Positions 1 to 5,246 of a DNA stretch of 6,082 bases are shown one piece after another (the first letter of the stretch is position 1; every line of letters begins with the position of its first letter). The stretch comes from a bacterium (lineage in GTDB: Bacteria; Babelota; Babeliae; Babelales; Vermiphilaceae): assembly GCA_030672115.1 (NCBI GenBank), contig DAOVGZ010000061.1, positions 1 through 6,082 of the forward strand, given 5' to 3'. The notes under the pieces are model-generated. The model had not been told where the DNA came from. It worked only from the letters and a program-made list of their open reading frames with translations, and ran no database searches. The position numbers and the translations under genes were made by a program.

Positions 1-1
1 A

Positions 2-193
2 GATATTTGTCCAATTTGTGCTGGTAAAATTACCGACCAATACACCCGAATTGTTGGATACTTAACACCGGTATCGTCTTGGAACAAAGGACGACGCAAA
101 GAGCATAGCGAAAGAATTTTTAAAAAAGAAGCAACATTAGGTAGCAAAATTAATACTGTTGTAAAAAAAGAACTTAAAGAAAAAGAGTTATAA
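2..193 (+). CDS. nrdD: Anaerobic ribonucleoside-triphosphate reductase (class III), C-terminal end only
   Basis: Only the last 63 residues and the stop lie in the window; the gene runs in from the left edge. Class III ribonucleotide reductase makes deoxyribonucleotides anaerobically with a glycyl radical installed by the activase NrdG. The fragment has a CPIC half of the C-terminal zinc-binding site (Cys 3 and Cys 6 of the fragment). It is followed by RIVGYLTPVSSWNKGRRKE, the glycyl-radical segment of the NrdD subgroup with an R-[IV]-V-G-Y...WNKG ending; the radical glycine should be the G of VGY. A lysine-rich tail of about 25 residues follows. The other CxxC pair and the catalytic core are upstream and cannot be judged. 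The gene ends 2 bases before a strong hairpin terminator, so it is the last gene of its transcript. Identification rests on a short but very characteristic stretch. Confidence 0.86.
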   Translation, partial: DICPICAGKITDQYTRIVGYLTPVSSWNKGRRKEHSERIFKKEATLGSKINTVVKKELKEKEL

Positions 194-195
194 AT

Positions 196-227
196 AAAAA
201 GGGGCTCCCGATTGGGAGCCCCTTTTT
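196..227. terminator. Bidirectional intrinsic terminator between nrdD and the convergent coiled-coil gene
   Basis: A perfect 9-bp G/C-rich stem (GGGGCTCCC at 201-209 with GGGAGCCCC at 214-222) closes a 4-base loop. It is flanked by five A on the left and five T on the right. The arrangement gives a U-tract in both directions, so it can end nrdD on the + strand and the convergent gene on the minus strand, whose stop codon is 17 bases away. Confidence 0.93.
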
Positions 228-243
228 ATAAACATGATTAATT

Positions 244-1068
244 TTATTTTAGCTGTCTTGCTTCAGCCTTTTTAATAACTACTTCAACTTTTTTTGCATT
301 ATCATCAATATCTTTAAGCATCTGCTTTTTTTGTTTAAGTAGAGCAGGATCTGTTACTTCTTGCAAATATTCTTTTGCAACTTTAACCCTGAGGTTTAAA
401 GTCTTTATACCAACTTTTAAAACTTTTTCTTTTGCCCAGTTTTTAATTGAATTAAGATTTTCCTGTGCAACCTTAAGTTTTGATTTCTGCGTACTATATG
501 GAAGTTGTTCGACAAGAACCTTTTGCTTAACAGATCTCTTTTTATCAAATCCATCTATTATCTCCAGATATTTCGTATATATAAGTTCTAATAATTTTTT
601 TATATCTTTTTGGTAAGCATTAAATTCTAAAGAGTCTTCAACACTTTCTTCAAATCTGTCTAAAATATAATCTTCATTTGCATCTAATGCATCTGCAAGT
701 TTATTATCAGGTTTTTTCTTATATTCCTTTAAAACAAGAGCACTTGAATTTTCCAATTTCTCTTTTACATCAGAAAAAAGTTTCTCTAAATCTTCTTGCT
801 CTTGTTCTATTTTTTCTATATTCCTTTTTATTGTTGCTGACTCTTGTCCTATTTGTTCAATCTCTTGCTCTAATTTTAGATCTTCTTGCTCTAATCTTAG
901 ATCTTCTTGCTCTAACTCTTGCATTGTTTTTGTTTTTTGAACCTGAAAGCCCAAATACTTTTTAAATGTATCCCACCAGCCATATGAATATCCACCGTAC
1001 AACAAGCATGTACACACAAATAAAGCAACGATCTTGCGTTGCTTGTAAACTGAAAAACTTCTTTTCAT
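244..1068 (-). CDS. Exported or membrane-anchored coiled-coil protein of unknown function
   Basis: This is a 274-residue protein that I do not recognise. Residues 1-12 are basic, and 13-29 form a hydrophobic stretch (IVALFVCTCLLYGGYSY) that reads as a signal peptide or uncleaved anchor; there is no clear AxA site or lipobox. Residues 50-105 are strongly heptad-like and rich in Glu, Gln and Leu, with three tandem heptads of the EQEDLKL type, so a coiled coil is likely. The remainder (about 110-274) is charged, Lys/Glu-rich and predicted mostly helical, without cysteines or a recognisable enzymatic motif. The start chosen is ATG at 1068: a GGGGAG ribosome site sits 7 bases upstream, whereas the in-frame TTG at 1071 would be only 4 bases from it. 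The gene stands alone, is convergent with nrdD and diverges from the bamD-like operon. A structural or surface role is possible but is only inference. Confidence 0.72.
   Translation of the reverse strand: MKRSFSVYKQRKIVALFVCTCLLYGGYSYGWWDTFKKYLGFQVQKTKTMQELEQEDLRLEQEDLKLEQEIEQIGQESATIKRNIEKIEQEQEDLEKLFSDVKEKLENSSALVLKEYKKKPDNKLADALDANEDYILDRFEESVEDSLEFNAYQKDIKKLLELIYTKYLEIIDGFDKKRSVKQKVLVEQLPYSTQKSKLKVAQENLNSIKNWAKEKVLKVGIKTLNLRVKVAKEYLQEVTDPALLKQKKQMLKDIDDNAKKVEVVIKKAEARQLK
858..920 (-). repeat. 21-bp tandem repeat encoding coiled-coil heptads, three units
   Basis: Three units of exactly 21 bp (858-878, 879-899, 900-920) share the core TCTTGCTCTAA. Neighbouring units differ at four or five positions. 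On the coding (minus) strand each unit gives seven residues, with variants of EQEDLKL and EQEDLRL, so the repeat period equals one coiled-coil heptad. This suggests growth of the coil by slippage or unequal recombination followed by drift. Confidence 0.82.
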
Positions 1069-1075
1069 CAAAAAA

Positions 1076-1081
1076 CTCCCC
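1076..1081 (-). promoter_or_regulatory. Ribosome binding site that decides the coiled-coil gene start
   Basis: Read on the minus strand this is GGGGAG, a strong Shine-Dalgarno sequence. It leaves 7 bases before ATG at 1068 and only 4 before the alternative TTG at 1071, which favours the ATG. Confidence 0.7.
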
Positions 1082-1157
1082 TAACAAAATAAACCTTTAC
1101 CCTTTTTTTAAAATGACTCAAAAAAGGGCTAAAAAACAAGAGTTACTTTAAAAGCGC

Positions 1158-1186
1158 TTGCGGGCACATAAGGAGTTTGCTACGAT
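1158..1186 (+). promoter_or_regulatory. Sigma70-type promoter with extended -10 for the bamD-like operon
   Basis: A -35 box TTGCGG (1158-1163) and a -10 box TACGAT (1181-1186) are separated by 17 bases. A TGC directly before the -10 (1178-1180) makes it an extended -10. Transcription would start near 1193 and give a leader of about 43 bases before the ATG at 1236. This is the best promoter match in the divergent intergenic region (1069-1235). No convincing promoter for the minus-strand gene was found there, only A/T-rich candidates. Confidence 0.6.
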
Positions 1187-1235
1187 AACATGAAGCAGCA
1201 TATCCCTATAATTAAAGCGATAAAAAGGAAAATTT

Positions 1236-2234
1236 ATGAACTATATATCCGTAGCAAAATCCGTTGCATTATCGTTTTTATGTCTTTGTTCTATCGCATT
1301 AAACGCGCACAAAGGATCTTCTTGTTGCTCAACAACAGACTCCTGCCAGCAAAAAGAACCTGCTATATCTTGCTGCCCATCAAATGAAAAAACTTCTTGT
1401 AAAACTGAATCATGCACAAAAGAAACATGCTCTGCCGATACGTGCAACGAAGAAAAAACAAATCTAAAAAAGAAAAAATCTAAAAAAGAAAAAACTCCAA
1501 CAGTTGCAAAAAAAGAAAAGAAAAAACGCAAAACACTCAGCACTTATGACTATGAAACATTAAAAAAAGAAAAAGAAAAATTTCTTGCAAAAGGTAATAA
1601 CGATCTTGCAATAAAATTCATAGAAAAAATGGTTCCTTTGTGTACCGATCTTGCAGAACTTTCTGGCCTTATGCTTGAGCTTGCAGATCTTTTATTTGAA
1701 ACAAGTCACCTTGTTAAAGCAGAACGTTTATACACAGAATTTGTACATTTATATCCTGGTCACAAACAAGCTGAGTATGCGAGTTACAAATCTATTTTAT
1801 GTTCTTATTGGAAAACTCTTGATCACTTTAGAGATCAGTCAAAAACACACGAAACACTTGCATTAGTGGATACATTTTTACAACGAAAAGAAATATTTAC
1901 AACATATCAAAAAGAAGTTATTGAAATTCAAACTTCATGCCAAGAAAAACTTCTTGATAGTGAAGTAAGTATTTTTAATTTTTATTTACAACGTGGCGAT
2001 CTTTTGGCCGCAAAAACAAGACTCGAAAATATAGAAAAAGAATTTTTAACATTATTACCAGACAAAGAACCGATTTTGATTTCTCTTGCTTGTGATTTAG
2101 CGCAAAAAGAAAACAATACAACTGTCCTTGAAGAAAAAAAACTGCTTCTTGAACAAAAATTTCCAGAATATATTCAACAAAAAACAGTTATTGCCGATGC
2201 AAAACAAACTCGAAGTAATGTTGATAGATTTTAA
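1236..2234 (+). CDS. bamD: BamD-like outer-membrane assembly lipoprotein/TPR protein with Cys-rich, Lys-rich N-terminal insert
   Basis: BamD is the periplasmic TPR scaffold of the BAM complex that inserts beta-barrel proteins into the outer membrane. The protein has 332 residues. Residues 1-24 are a signal peptide. Residues 30-70 hold nine cysteines (30, 31, 37, 46, 47, 55, 60, 65, 70) and residues 75-99 are almost all lysine. The TPR region starts near 103. The BamD hallmarks are clear: LYTEFVHLYPGH (165-176), EYASY (180-184), the RDQ-x-x-T motif (199-204) and FYLQRGDLLAAKTRL (249-263). Usual BamD is about 245 residues, and the excess is the Cys/Lys insert. A normal lipobox is not evident; Cys16 or Cys18 in the hydrophobic core are poor fits, so lipidation is uncertain. 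AAGGAA at 1225-1230 is the ribosome site, 5 bases before ATG. It is first in an operon with yraN and cdsA. A generic exported TPR protein is the alternative, but the RDQ segment argues for BamD. Confidence 0.8.
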   Translation: MNYISVAKSVALSFLCLCSIALNAHKGSSCCSTTDSCQQKEPAISCCPSNEKTSCKTESCTKETCSADTCNEEKTNLKKKKSKKEKTPTVAKKEKKKRKTLSTYDYETLKKEKEKFLAKGNNDLAIKFIEKMVPLCTDLAELSGLMLELADLLFETSHLVKAERLYTEFVHLYPGHKQAEYASYKSILCSYWKTLDHFRDQSKTHETLALVDTFLQRKEIFTTYQKEVIEIQTSCQEKLLDSEVSIFNFYLQRGDLLAAKTRLENIEKEFLTLLPDKEPILISLACDLAQKENNTTVLEEKKLLLEQKFPEYIQQKTVIADAKQTRSNVDRF

Positions 2235-2270
2235 TAAATAACCAAAAAAATTCTTACAAAGTGTAAATGG

Positions 2271-2636
2271 ATGGATTCAAGAAAAAAATTTGGCAATGAA
2301 GGTGAAGCAATAACTGCTGCACACTTAGAAAAAAAAGGATTCACTATTTTGCATAGAAATTACCAAAAACTCTATGGTGAAATAGATCTTATCGCACAAA
2401 AAAAAGATCTTTTGGTTTTTGTCGAAGTGAAGCGAAGAAAGCATGCATACTTTGACATGAATCAATTAATAACAGTGTCAAAACAAAAAAAAATCATAAT
2501 GGTTGCCAATGAATATATTACCAGGTACGCTCATGATCAAAAAATATGCAGGTTTGATGTCGCACTTATAGAAGGAGAAACTTTTACCTACCTGCCAAAT
2601 GCTTTTACACAGGGAGAATATAGTGAAAGTTTCTAA
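2271..2636 (+). CDS. yraN: YraN family (UPF0102) putative endonuclease-like protein
   Basis: This is a 121-residue cytoplasmic protein of the YraN/UPF0102 family, which has a restriction-endonuclease-like fold and no settled physiological role. The family pattern is complete: GNEGEAITAAHLEKKGF (8-24), RNY (29-31), GEIDLIA (36-42), and LVFVEVKRR (48-56), then a lysine-containing helix and CRFDVALI near the C-terminus. The nuclease-type residues E12, D39, E52 and K54 are all present, so the core is intact. Length is normal for the family. It begins 36 bases after the bamD-like stop. No good ribosome site precedes ATG 2271 (the leader is GTGTAAATGG), so translation may depend on coupling or be weak. 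Its last 14 bases overlap the cdsA start. Confidence 0.9.
   Translation: MDSRKKFGNEGEAITAAHLEKKGFTILHRNYQKLYGEIDLIAQKKDLLVFVEVKRRKHAYFDMNQLITVSKQKKIIMVANEYITRYAHDQKICRFDVALIEGETFTYLPNAFTQGEYSESF
2611..2616 (+). promoter_or_regulatory. Ribosome binding site that sets a GTG start for cdsA
   Basis: AGGGAG lies inside the 3' end of yraN, 6 bases before GTG 2623. An in-frame ATG at 2599 lies upstream of this site and has no comparable sequence before it, so the GTG is the preferred start and cdsA is translated from within yraN. Confidence 0.75.
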
Positions 2637-3306
2637 AAAACATGACAATCGATACGATTTTGCAAAAAGAGCGATAACAGGATTTTTTCTTGGTGTCGCT
2701 TTTTATTTTTTGTTTTTTTTATGCCCACCATTTGTTTTTTCTATTACACTTGGAATCATTACAATAACTATTTTATTTATAGAATTGCCACAAATCTTTA
2801 AACCTAATGTAATTTCATCTTGGTTTATTATGCCTTTTTATCCAATTTTACCGTTTATTTTTATGATTTTATTAAATCAAAGCGTACAATACCGTACGCT
2901 GATTTTTTTTATGGGAGCACTTTCTTTAAGTTTTGATTTTGGATCATATAGCTTTGGTTCTCTTTTTGGTAAACATAAAATTGCTCCTGCCATTAGTCCT
3001 CGCAAAACATGGGAAGGTGCGCTTGGCGGCGTTATTTTTGCTTTTACACTGATCAATATAATCATGTGGTACCAAAACGCTTTTGTATCAATTCCAATGA
3101 AACTATATATCACAATATGTCTTTGCACTCTTTCTTTATGTGGCGACTTTTTTGAATCATATTTAAAACGGATCGCAAAAATTAAAGATTCTGCTTCATT
3201 TTTACCTGGGCATGGCGGATTTTTAGATAGGTTTGATGGACTTATGTTTGTTTTACCAGTCGTTTATATATTTAGAAACTTTTTTGCTCAACTATTTGGT
3301 TTGTAA
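2623..3306 (+). CDS. cdsA: Phosphatidate cytidylyltransferase (CDP-diacylglycerol synthase)
   Basis: CdsA converts phosphatidic acid and CTP to CDP-diacylglycerol, the precursor of the bacterial phospholipids, in the inner membrane. From GTG 2623 the product has 227 residues. Its C-terminal signature matches the family pattern at every fixed position: S179, K182-R183, K188-D189, P195-G196-H197-G198-G199, D202-R203 and D205. The second conserved block, SPRKTWEGALGG (125-136), is also present. About six or seven hydrophobic segments are visible (near 18-36, 38-54, 66-84, 92-106, 133-150, 160-175, 206-223). It is shorter than the roughly 270-285 residues common in the family, with the shortening in the N-terminal membrane part. 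It overlaps yraN by 14 bases, is last in the operon, and is followed 2 bases later by a terminator. Its last 16 or so bases recur at 5156-5170. Confidence 0.94.
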   Translation: MKVSKKHDNRYDFAKRAITGFFLGVAFYFLFFLCPPFVFSITLGIITITILFIELPQIFKPNVISSWFIMPFYPILPFIFMILLNQSVQYRTLIFFMGALSLSFDFGSYSFGSLFGKHKIAPAISPRKTWEGALGGVIFAFTLINIIMWYQNAFVSIPMKLYITICLCTLSLCGDFFESYLKRIAKIKDSASFLPGHGGFLDRFDGLMFVLPVVYIFRNFFAQLFGL

Positions 3307-3351
3307 AAAAAAAGGGATCTTACATTTTACTGCAAGATCCCTTTTTCTAAC
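3291..3351. repeat. Duplicated segment, copy A: cdsA 3' end plus terminator
   Basis: This segment recurs at 5156-5216 with about three substitutions and two single-base indels. It covers the last 16 bases of cdsA (codons for LFGL and the stop), the A-run, the hairpin and the T-run. It then continues into the homologous 3' ends of the two phosphatase genes. Similarity stops just upstream, at about 3290. Confidence 0.85.
3309..3346. terminator. Bidirectional intrinsic terminator between cdsA and the phosphatase gene
   Basis: A perfect 8-bp stem (GGGATCTT at 3314-3321 with AAGATCCC at 3334-3341) closes a 12-base loop. It is extended by A5 on the left and T5 on the right, so it should work for the cdsA operon on the + strand and for the convergent phosphatase gene (stop at 3360) on the minus strand. 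Confidence 0.9.
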
Positions 3352-3359
3352 ATTCTTAT

Positions 3360-4994
3360 TTATTTCTTACTTTTCTTTTTCTTTTTTTTAGGCCGATTTA
3401 TTTTTCTTTGCTTGATTATTTGCCCCGAAATAGTAACATCTTTAAACTCTTTTCTTAAATTAAGTGTAAAAAAAGATGCGTTCGTTTTTGCCATAGACTT
3501 ATTTTCTCCATACGGCGCAAATCTAAAAAAATCGAGCGTTGCAACAAATGGCTCTTTTTTTGCCAGATCTTTTATCGAAATTTTAGTCTTTGCATTACCA
3601 TCCCATTGATAATCATCAAATAAAAAATAAATTCCATGCCCATCTTCAAATTCTTCAAGAAAATCTACTTGCTGATGCCCTCGAAAAAGTCCAACTAATT
3701 TAATCTCAGTATTTTTTTTTAGTTTTTTGCCATATTTAACAAATTCTTGCTTCCCAAATATAGACCCACCTCCCCGAGAATCCTTTACTTGGGCATCGTC
3801 GTAATGTTCATCAAAATCATTCCATGCTAATTTTTTAACTGTTTTTAAATCTATTAATTCATTTATAAATGCTGATTTATTATTCACCAATGAACTCGCA
3901 TTAAAATTTAAAGCTGGACCACCATGCGTCAACATGTAGCAACGTTTTTTATTATCACTGTTTTGTTGAACAAAAAAAACAGAATTCACCATATTATTAA
4001 ATACAGAAATAATTTTTTTTCGAACTTGCTTTGCATTTGTAAATTTAGCTACTATTTCATCAAAAAAACCATACTTTCTAAGTCTTTTAGAAAGTTCATG
4101 ATTTCCACATATTAAAAAAACTTTGTTCGGATTTTTTATAAAAAGTTTCATAAGAATATATAAAACCGAAATTCCTGTTGTTCCTCGGTCAATATAATCA
4201 CCAAGAGTAACAATATACATATCTTCTTTTGTAATTTTAAAAGGATCGTCTTTATCTACCCATCCTTTTGCAACGAGTTGCCCCATAAATTCTTGTAGTG
4301 GCTCTACGTCAGAATGAAGATCGGTAAACATTACAATATCAGCAGTATCTTTAACACCAACTTTTGAAACAAAACCTTTTGGCTTATTAACCATTTTTTT
4401 AGAAACAAAATCATTATCAAGCAGTTTTTTTTTAACAACTTTTATAAATTGCTTAATTGTACTTAAAAACTGCTTATTTGTAGGAGTTAAAAATAAATCA
4501 TTTAATTGTTGTTGTTCAATATCAGAAAGTTTTTTCTGCGTTTTGCTAAAAAGTTTTTCAAGTAAAGCAATTCGCTCTTTATCTCTTAACTTAATCTCAC
4601 TCTCTTGTTCTTTAAATAGTACTAAAGATTTTTTATACGCTGTTTCAATATTTTTTTCTTCACTTATAGTAGAAAAATTATCAACTAATTTTTTATTTTT
4701 TTTTAAAGCTTTCTTTTTTAAATCTTCAAGCTGATCAATACTATCAATTTCATCAATATTTTTTATTTTCACCAAAAATCTTTTTAAAAATTTTTCTAAA
4801 GACTTTTGTTCTTTTATTTCATTTTTTTTAGATTTTTTAAGTTTATCTTCCTGTTTTTTATCCTTTTGAGAAGTCGGATCTTGTATTACAGTTTTCTTGG
4901 TGCTTTCATCTTTCATCGCAACAGAAACAGTTGCCCCAAATAAACAAGTAATCAAAACAATAAATAGTACATTTTTACAAAACTTTGCAGACAT
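3360..4994 (-). CDS. Exported PPP-family (Ser/Thr phosphatase-type) metallophosphatase, paralogue 1
   Basis: The protein has 544 residues. Residues 1-26 form a signal peptide (basic start, hydrophobic FIVLITCLFGATVSV, cleavage likely after VSVA). Residues 27-205 are a Lys/Glu-rich, probably helical segment without a known domain. Residues 218-500 are a PPP-type phosphatase domain with metal ligands D225 and H227 (DLHSD), D266 (GDYIDRG, 265-271), N298 with catalytic H299 (GNHE), H357 (THGG) and H440 (FRGHQ). The PPP-specific LAWND (389-393) and SRGGGSIFG (406-414, substrate-binding Arg) are also present. A proline- and lysine-rich tail, KINRPKKKKKKSKK, ends it. Variations are DLHS in place of the usual DxHG and Cys296 in place of the Arg of LRGNHE. 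The ribosome site AAGGGGA lies 7 bases before ATG 4994. ApaH-like hydrolases are an alternative, but the RGHQ and WND blocks favour a protein phosphatase. Substrate and site of action are unknown. Confidence 0.82.
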   Translation of the reverse strand: MSAKFCKNVLFIVLITCLFGATVSVAMKDESTKKTVIQDPTSQKDKKQEDKLKKSKKNEIKEQKSLEKFLKRFLVKIKNIDEIDSIDQLEDLKKKALKKNKKLVDNFSTISEEKNIETAYKKSLVLFKEQESEIKLRDKERIALLEKLFSKTQKKLSDIEQQQLNDLFLTPTNKQFLSTIKQFIKVVKKKLLDNDFVSKKMVNKPKGFVSKVGVKDTADIVMFTDLHSDVEPLQEFMGQLVAKGWVDKDDPFKITKEDMYIVTLGDYIDRGTTGISVLYILMKLFIKNPNKVFLICGNHELSKRLRKYGFFDEIVAKFTNAKQVRKKIISVFNNMVNSVFFVQQNSDNKKRCYMLTHGGPALNFNASSLVNNKSAFINELIDLKTVKKLAWNDFDEHYDDAQVKDSRGGGSIFGKQEFVKYGKKLKKNTEIKLVGLFRGHQQVDFLEEFEDGHGIYFLFDDYQWDGNAKTKISIKDLAKKEPFVATLDFFRFAPYGENKSMAKTNASFFTLNLRKEFKDVTISGQIIKQRKINRPKKKKKKSKK

Positions 4995-5077
4995 AAAAAA
5001 ATCCCCTTATTTTTTTATAAAACACTAAAAAACTATATTTATGTTTTTAACGTAATAAAAAAAACAAGAGGAAAGCA

Positions 5078-5215
5078 ATGATACAAAAGGCAATATATCT
5101 GTGCACAAATTATGAGGCTACAGGGCACCAGAAAGTGCAAGCGCTAAACTGTGCTACTATTTGGTCTGTAAAAAAAAGGAATCTTACATTTTACTGCAAG
5201 ACCCCTTTTTTCTAA
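5078..5215 (+). CDS. Possible 45-residue small ORF spanning the duplication junction
   Basis: ATG 5078 is preceded by AAGAGGAAAG with GAGGA 5 bases upstream, a plausible ribosome site. It reads 45 codons to TAA at 5213. The first 26 codons use G/C-ending codons (CTG, GAG, GGG, CAG, GTG, GCG) more than the neighbouring genes do. The second part is simply the repeated cdsA-tail and terminator sequence read in another frame. I recognise no family. It could be the beginning of a gene truncated at the duplication edge, or chance. It lies opposite the promoter region of paralogue 1, so chance is the more likely explanation. Confidence 0.18.
   Translation: MIQKAIYLCTNYEATGHQKVQALNCATIWSVKKRNLTFYCKTPFF
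5109..5140 (-). promoter_or_regulatory. Weak candidate promoter for phosphatase paralogue 1
   Basis: On the minus strand TTGCAC (5140-5135) is followed 20 bases later by CATAAT (5114-5109). The spacing is longer than the usual 16-18, so this is tentative. The -35 lies in AGCGCTTGC, which is also found around the -35 of the bamD-like promoter (AGCGCTTGC at 1153-1161). The rest of 4995-5155 is A/T-rich next to the gene and more G/C-rich from about 5100 to 5155; apart from the ribosome site at 5002-5008 and a possible small reading frame, I see nothing else in it. Confidence 0.3.
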
Positions 5216-5216
5216 C
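5156..5216. repeat. Duplicated segment, copy B: relic of cdsA 3' end plus terminator
   Basis: This is the counterpart of 3291-3351. Bases 5156-5170 (ACTATTTGGTCTGTA) match the end of cdsA including its stop, with one T-to-C change, yet no cdsA gene precedes them. The relic therefore marks where a duplicated block carrying the phosphatase gene begins. Confidence 0.83.
5171..5211 (-). terminator. Intrinsic terminator of phosphatase paralogue 2, now strand-biased
   Basis: The hairpin is homologous to 3309-3346 but has two substitutions: G to A at 5180 and T to C at 5202, next to each other in the stem after realignment. In minus-strand RNA the arms GGGGUCUU and AAGAUUCC pair fully, with two G-U wobbles, and a U-run of 7 follows. 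In + strand RNA the same two positions are A-C mismatches. It should still terminate the minus-strand gene (stop at 5247) but poorly in the other direction. Confidence 0.78.
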
Positions 5217-5225
5217 CTTCTTTTT

Positions 5226-5246
5226 TTATTTTTTAGGCTGATTTAT
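5226..5246 (-). pseudogene. Untranslated relic of the lysine-rich tail of paralogue 2
   Basis: Directly after the TAA at 5249-5247 the same frame reads I-N-Q-P-K-K then a second TAA. Paralogue 1 has K-I-N-R-P-K-K at the equivalent place and continues with lysines. A single AAA-to-TAA change in paralogue 2 explains the loss of the tail. Confidence 0.75.

Noticed and set aside
678..965. Leucine-rich + strand frame opposite the coiled-coil gene
   Set aside because: Leu/Phe runs are the reverse complement of Glu/Lys-rich coding; there is no start context, and the minus-strand frame has a signal peptide and ribosome site.
1100..1128. Inverted repeat CCCTTTTTT / AAAAAAGGG in the divergent intergenic region
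   Set aside because: The stem is almost all A-T with an 11-base loop, no T-tract follows on either strand, and its place between divergent promoters does not suit a terminator.
1190..1387. 65-codon frame overlapping the start of the bamD-like gene
   Set aside because: It starts just upstream of the predicted transcription start, has no ribosome site, and overlaps a frame with clear family motifs.
3412..3609. Antisense open frame over the 3' end of paralogue 1, with a similar one at 5275-5514 over paralogue 2
   Set aside because: Their similarity follows from the paralogous sense genes; neither has a good ribosome site or recognisable domain.
5151..5160. Extended -10-like TGTGCTACTAT on the + strand
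   Set aside because: No -35 is found at a suitable distance, it runs directly into a hairpin with no + strand gene, and part of it is the cdsA scar.
5131..5165. tRNA-like hairpin (AGCGC / GTGCT arms)
   Set aside because: The loop has 6 bases rather than 7, and no acceptor stem, T-loop or D-arm could be found around it.
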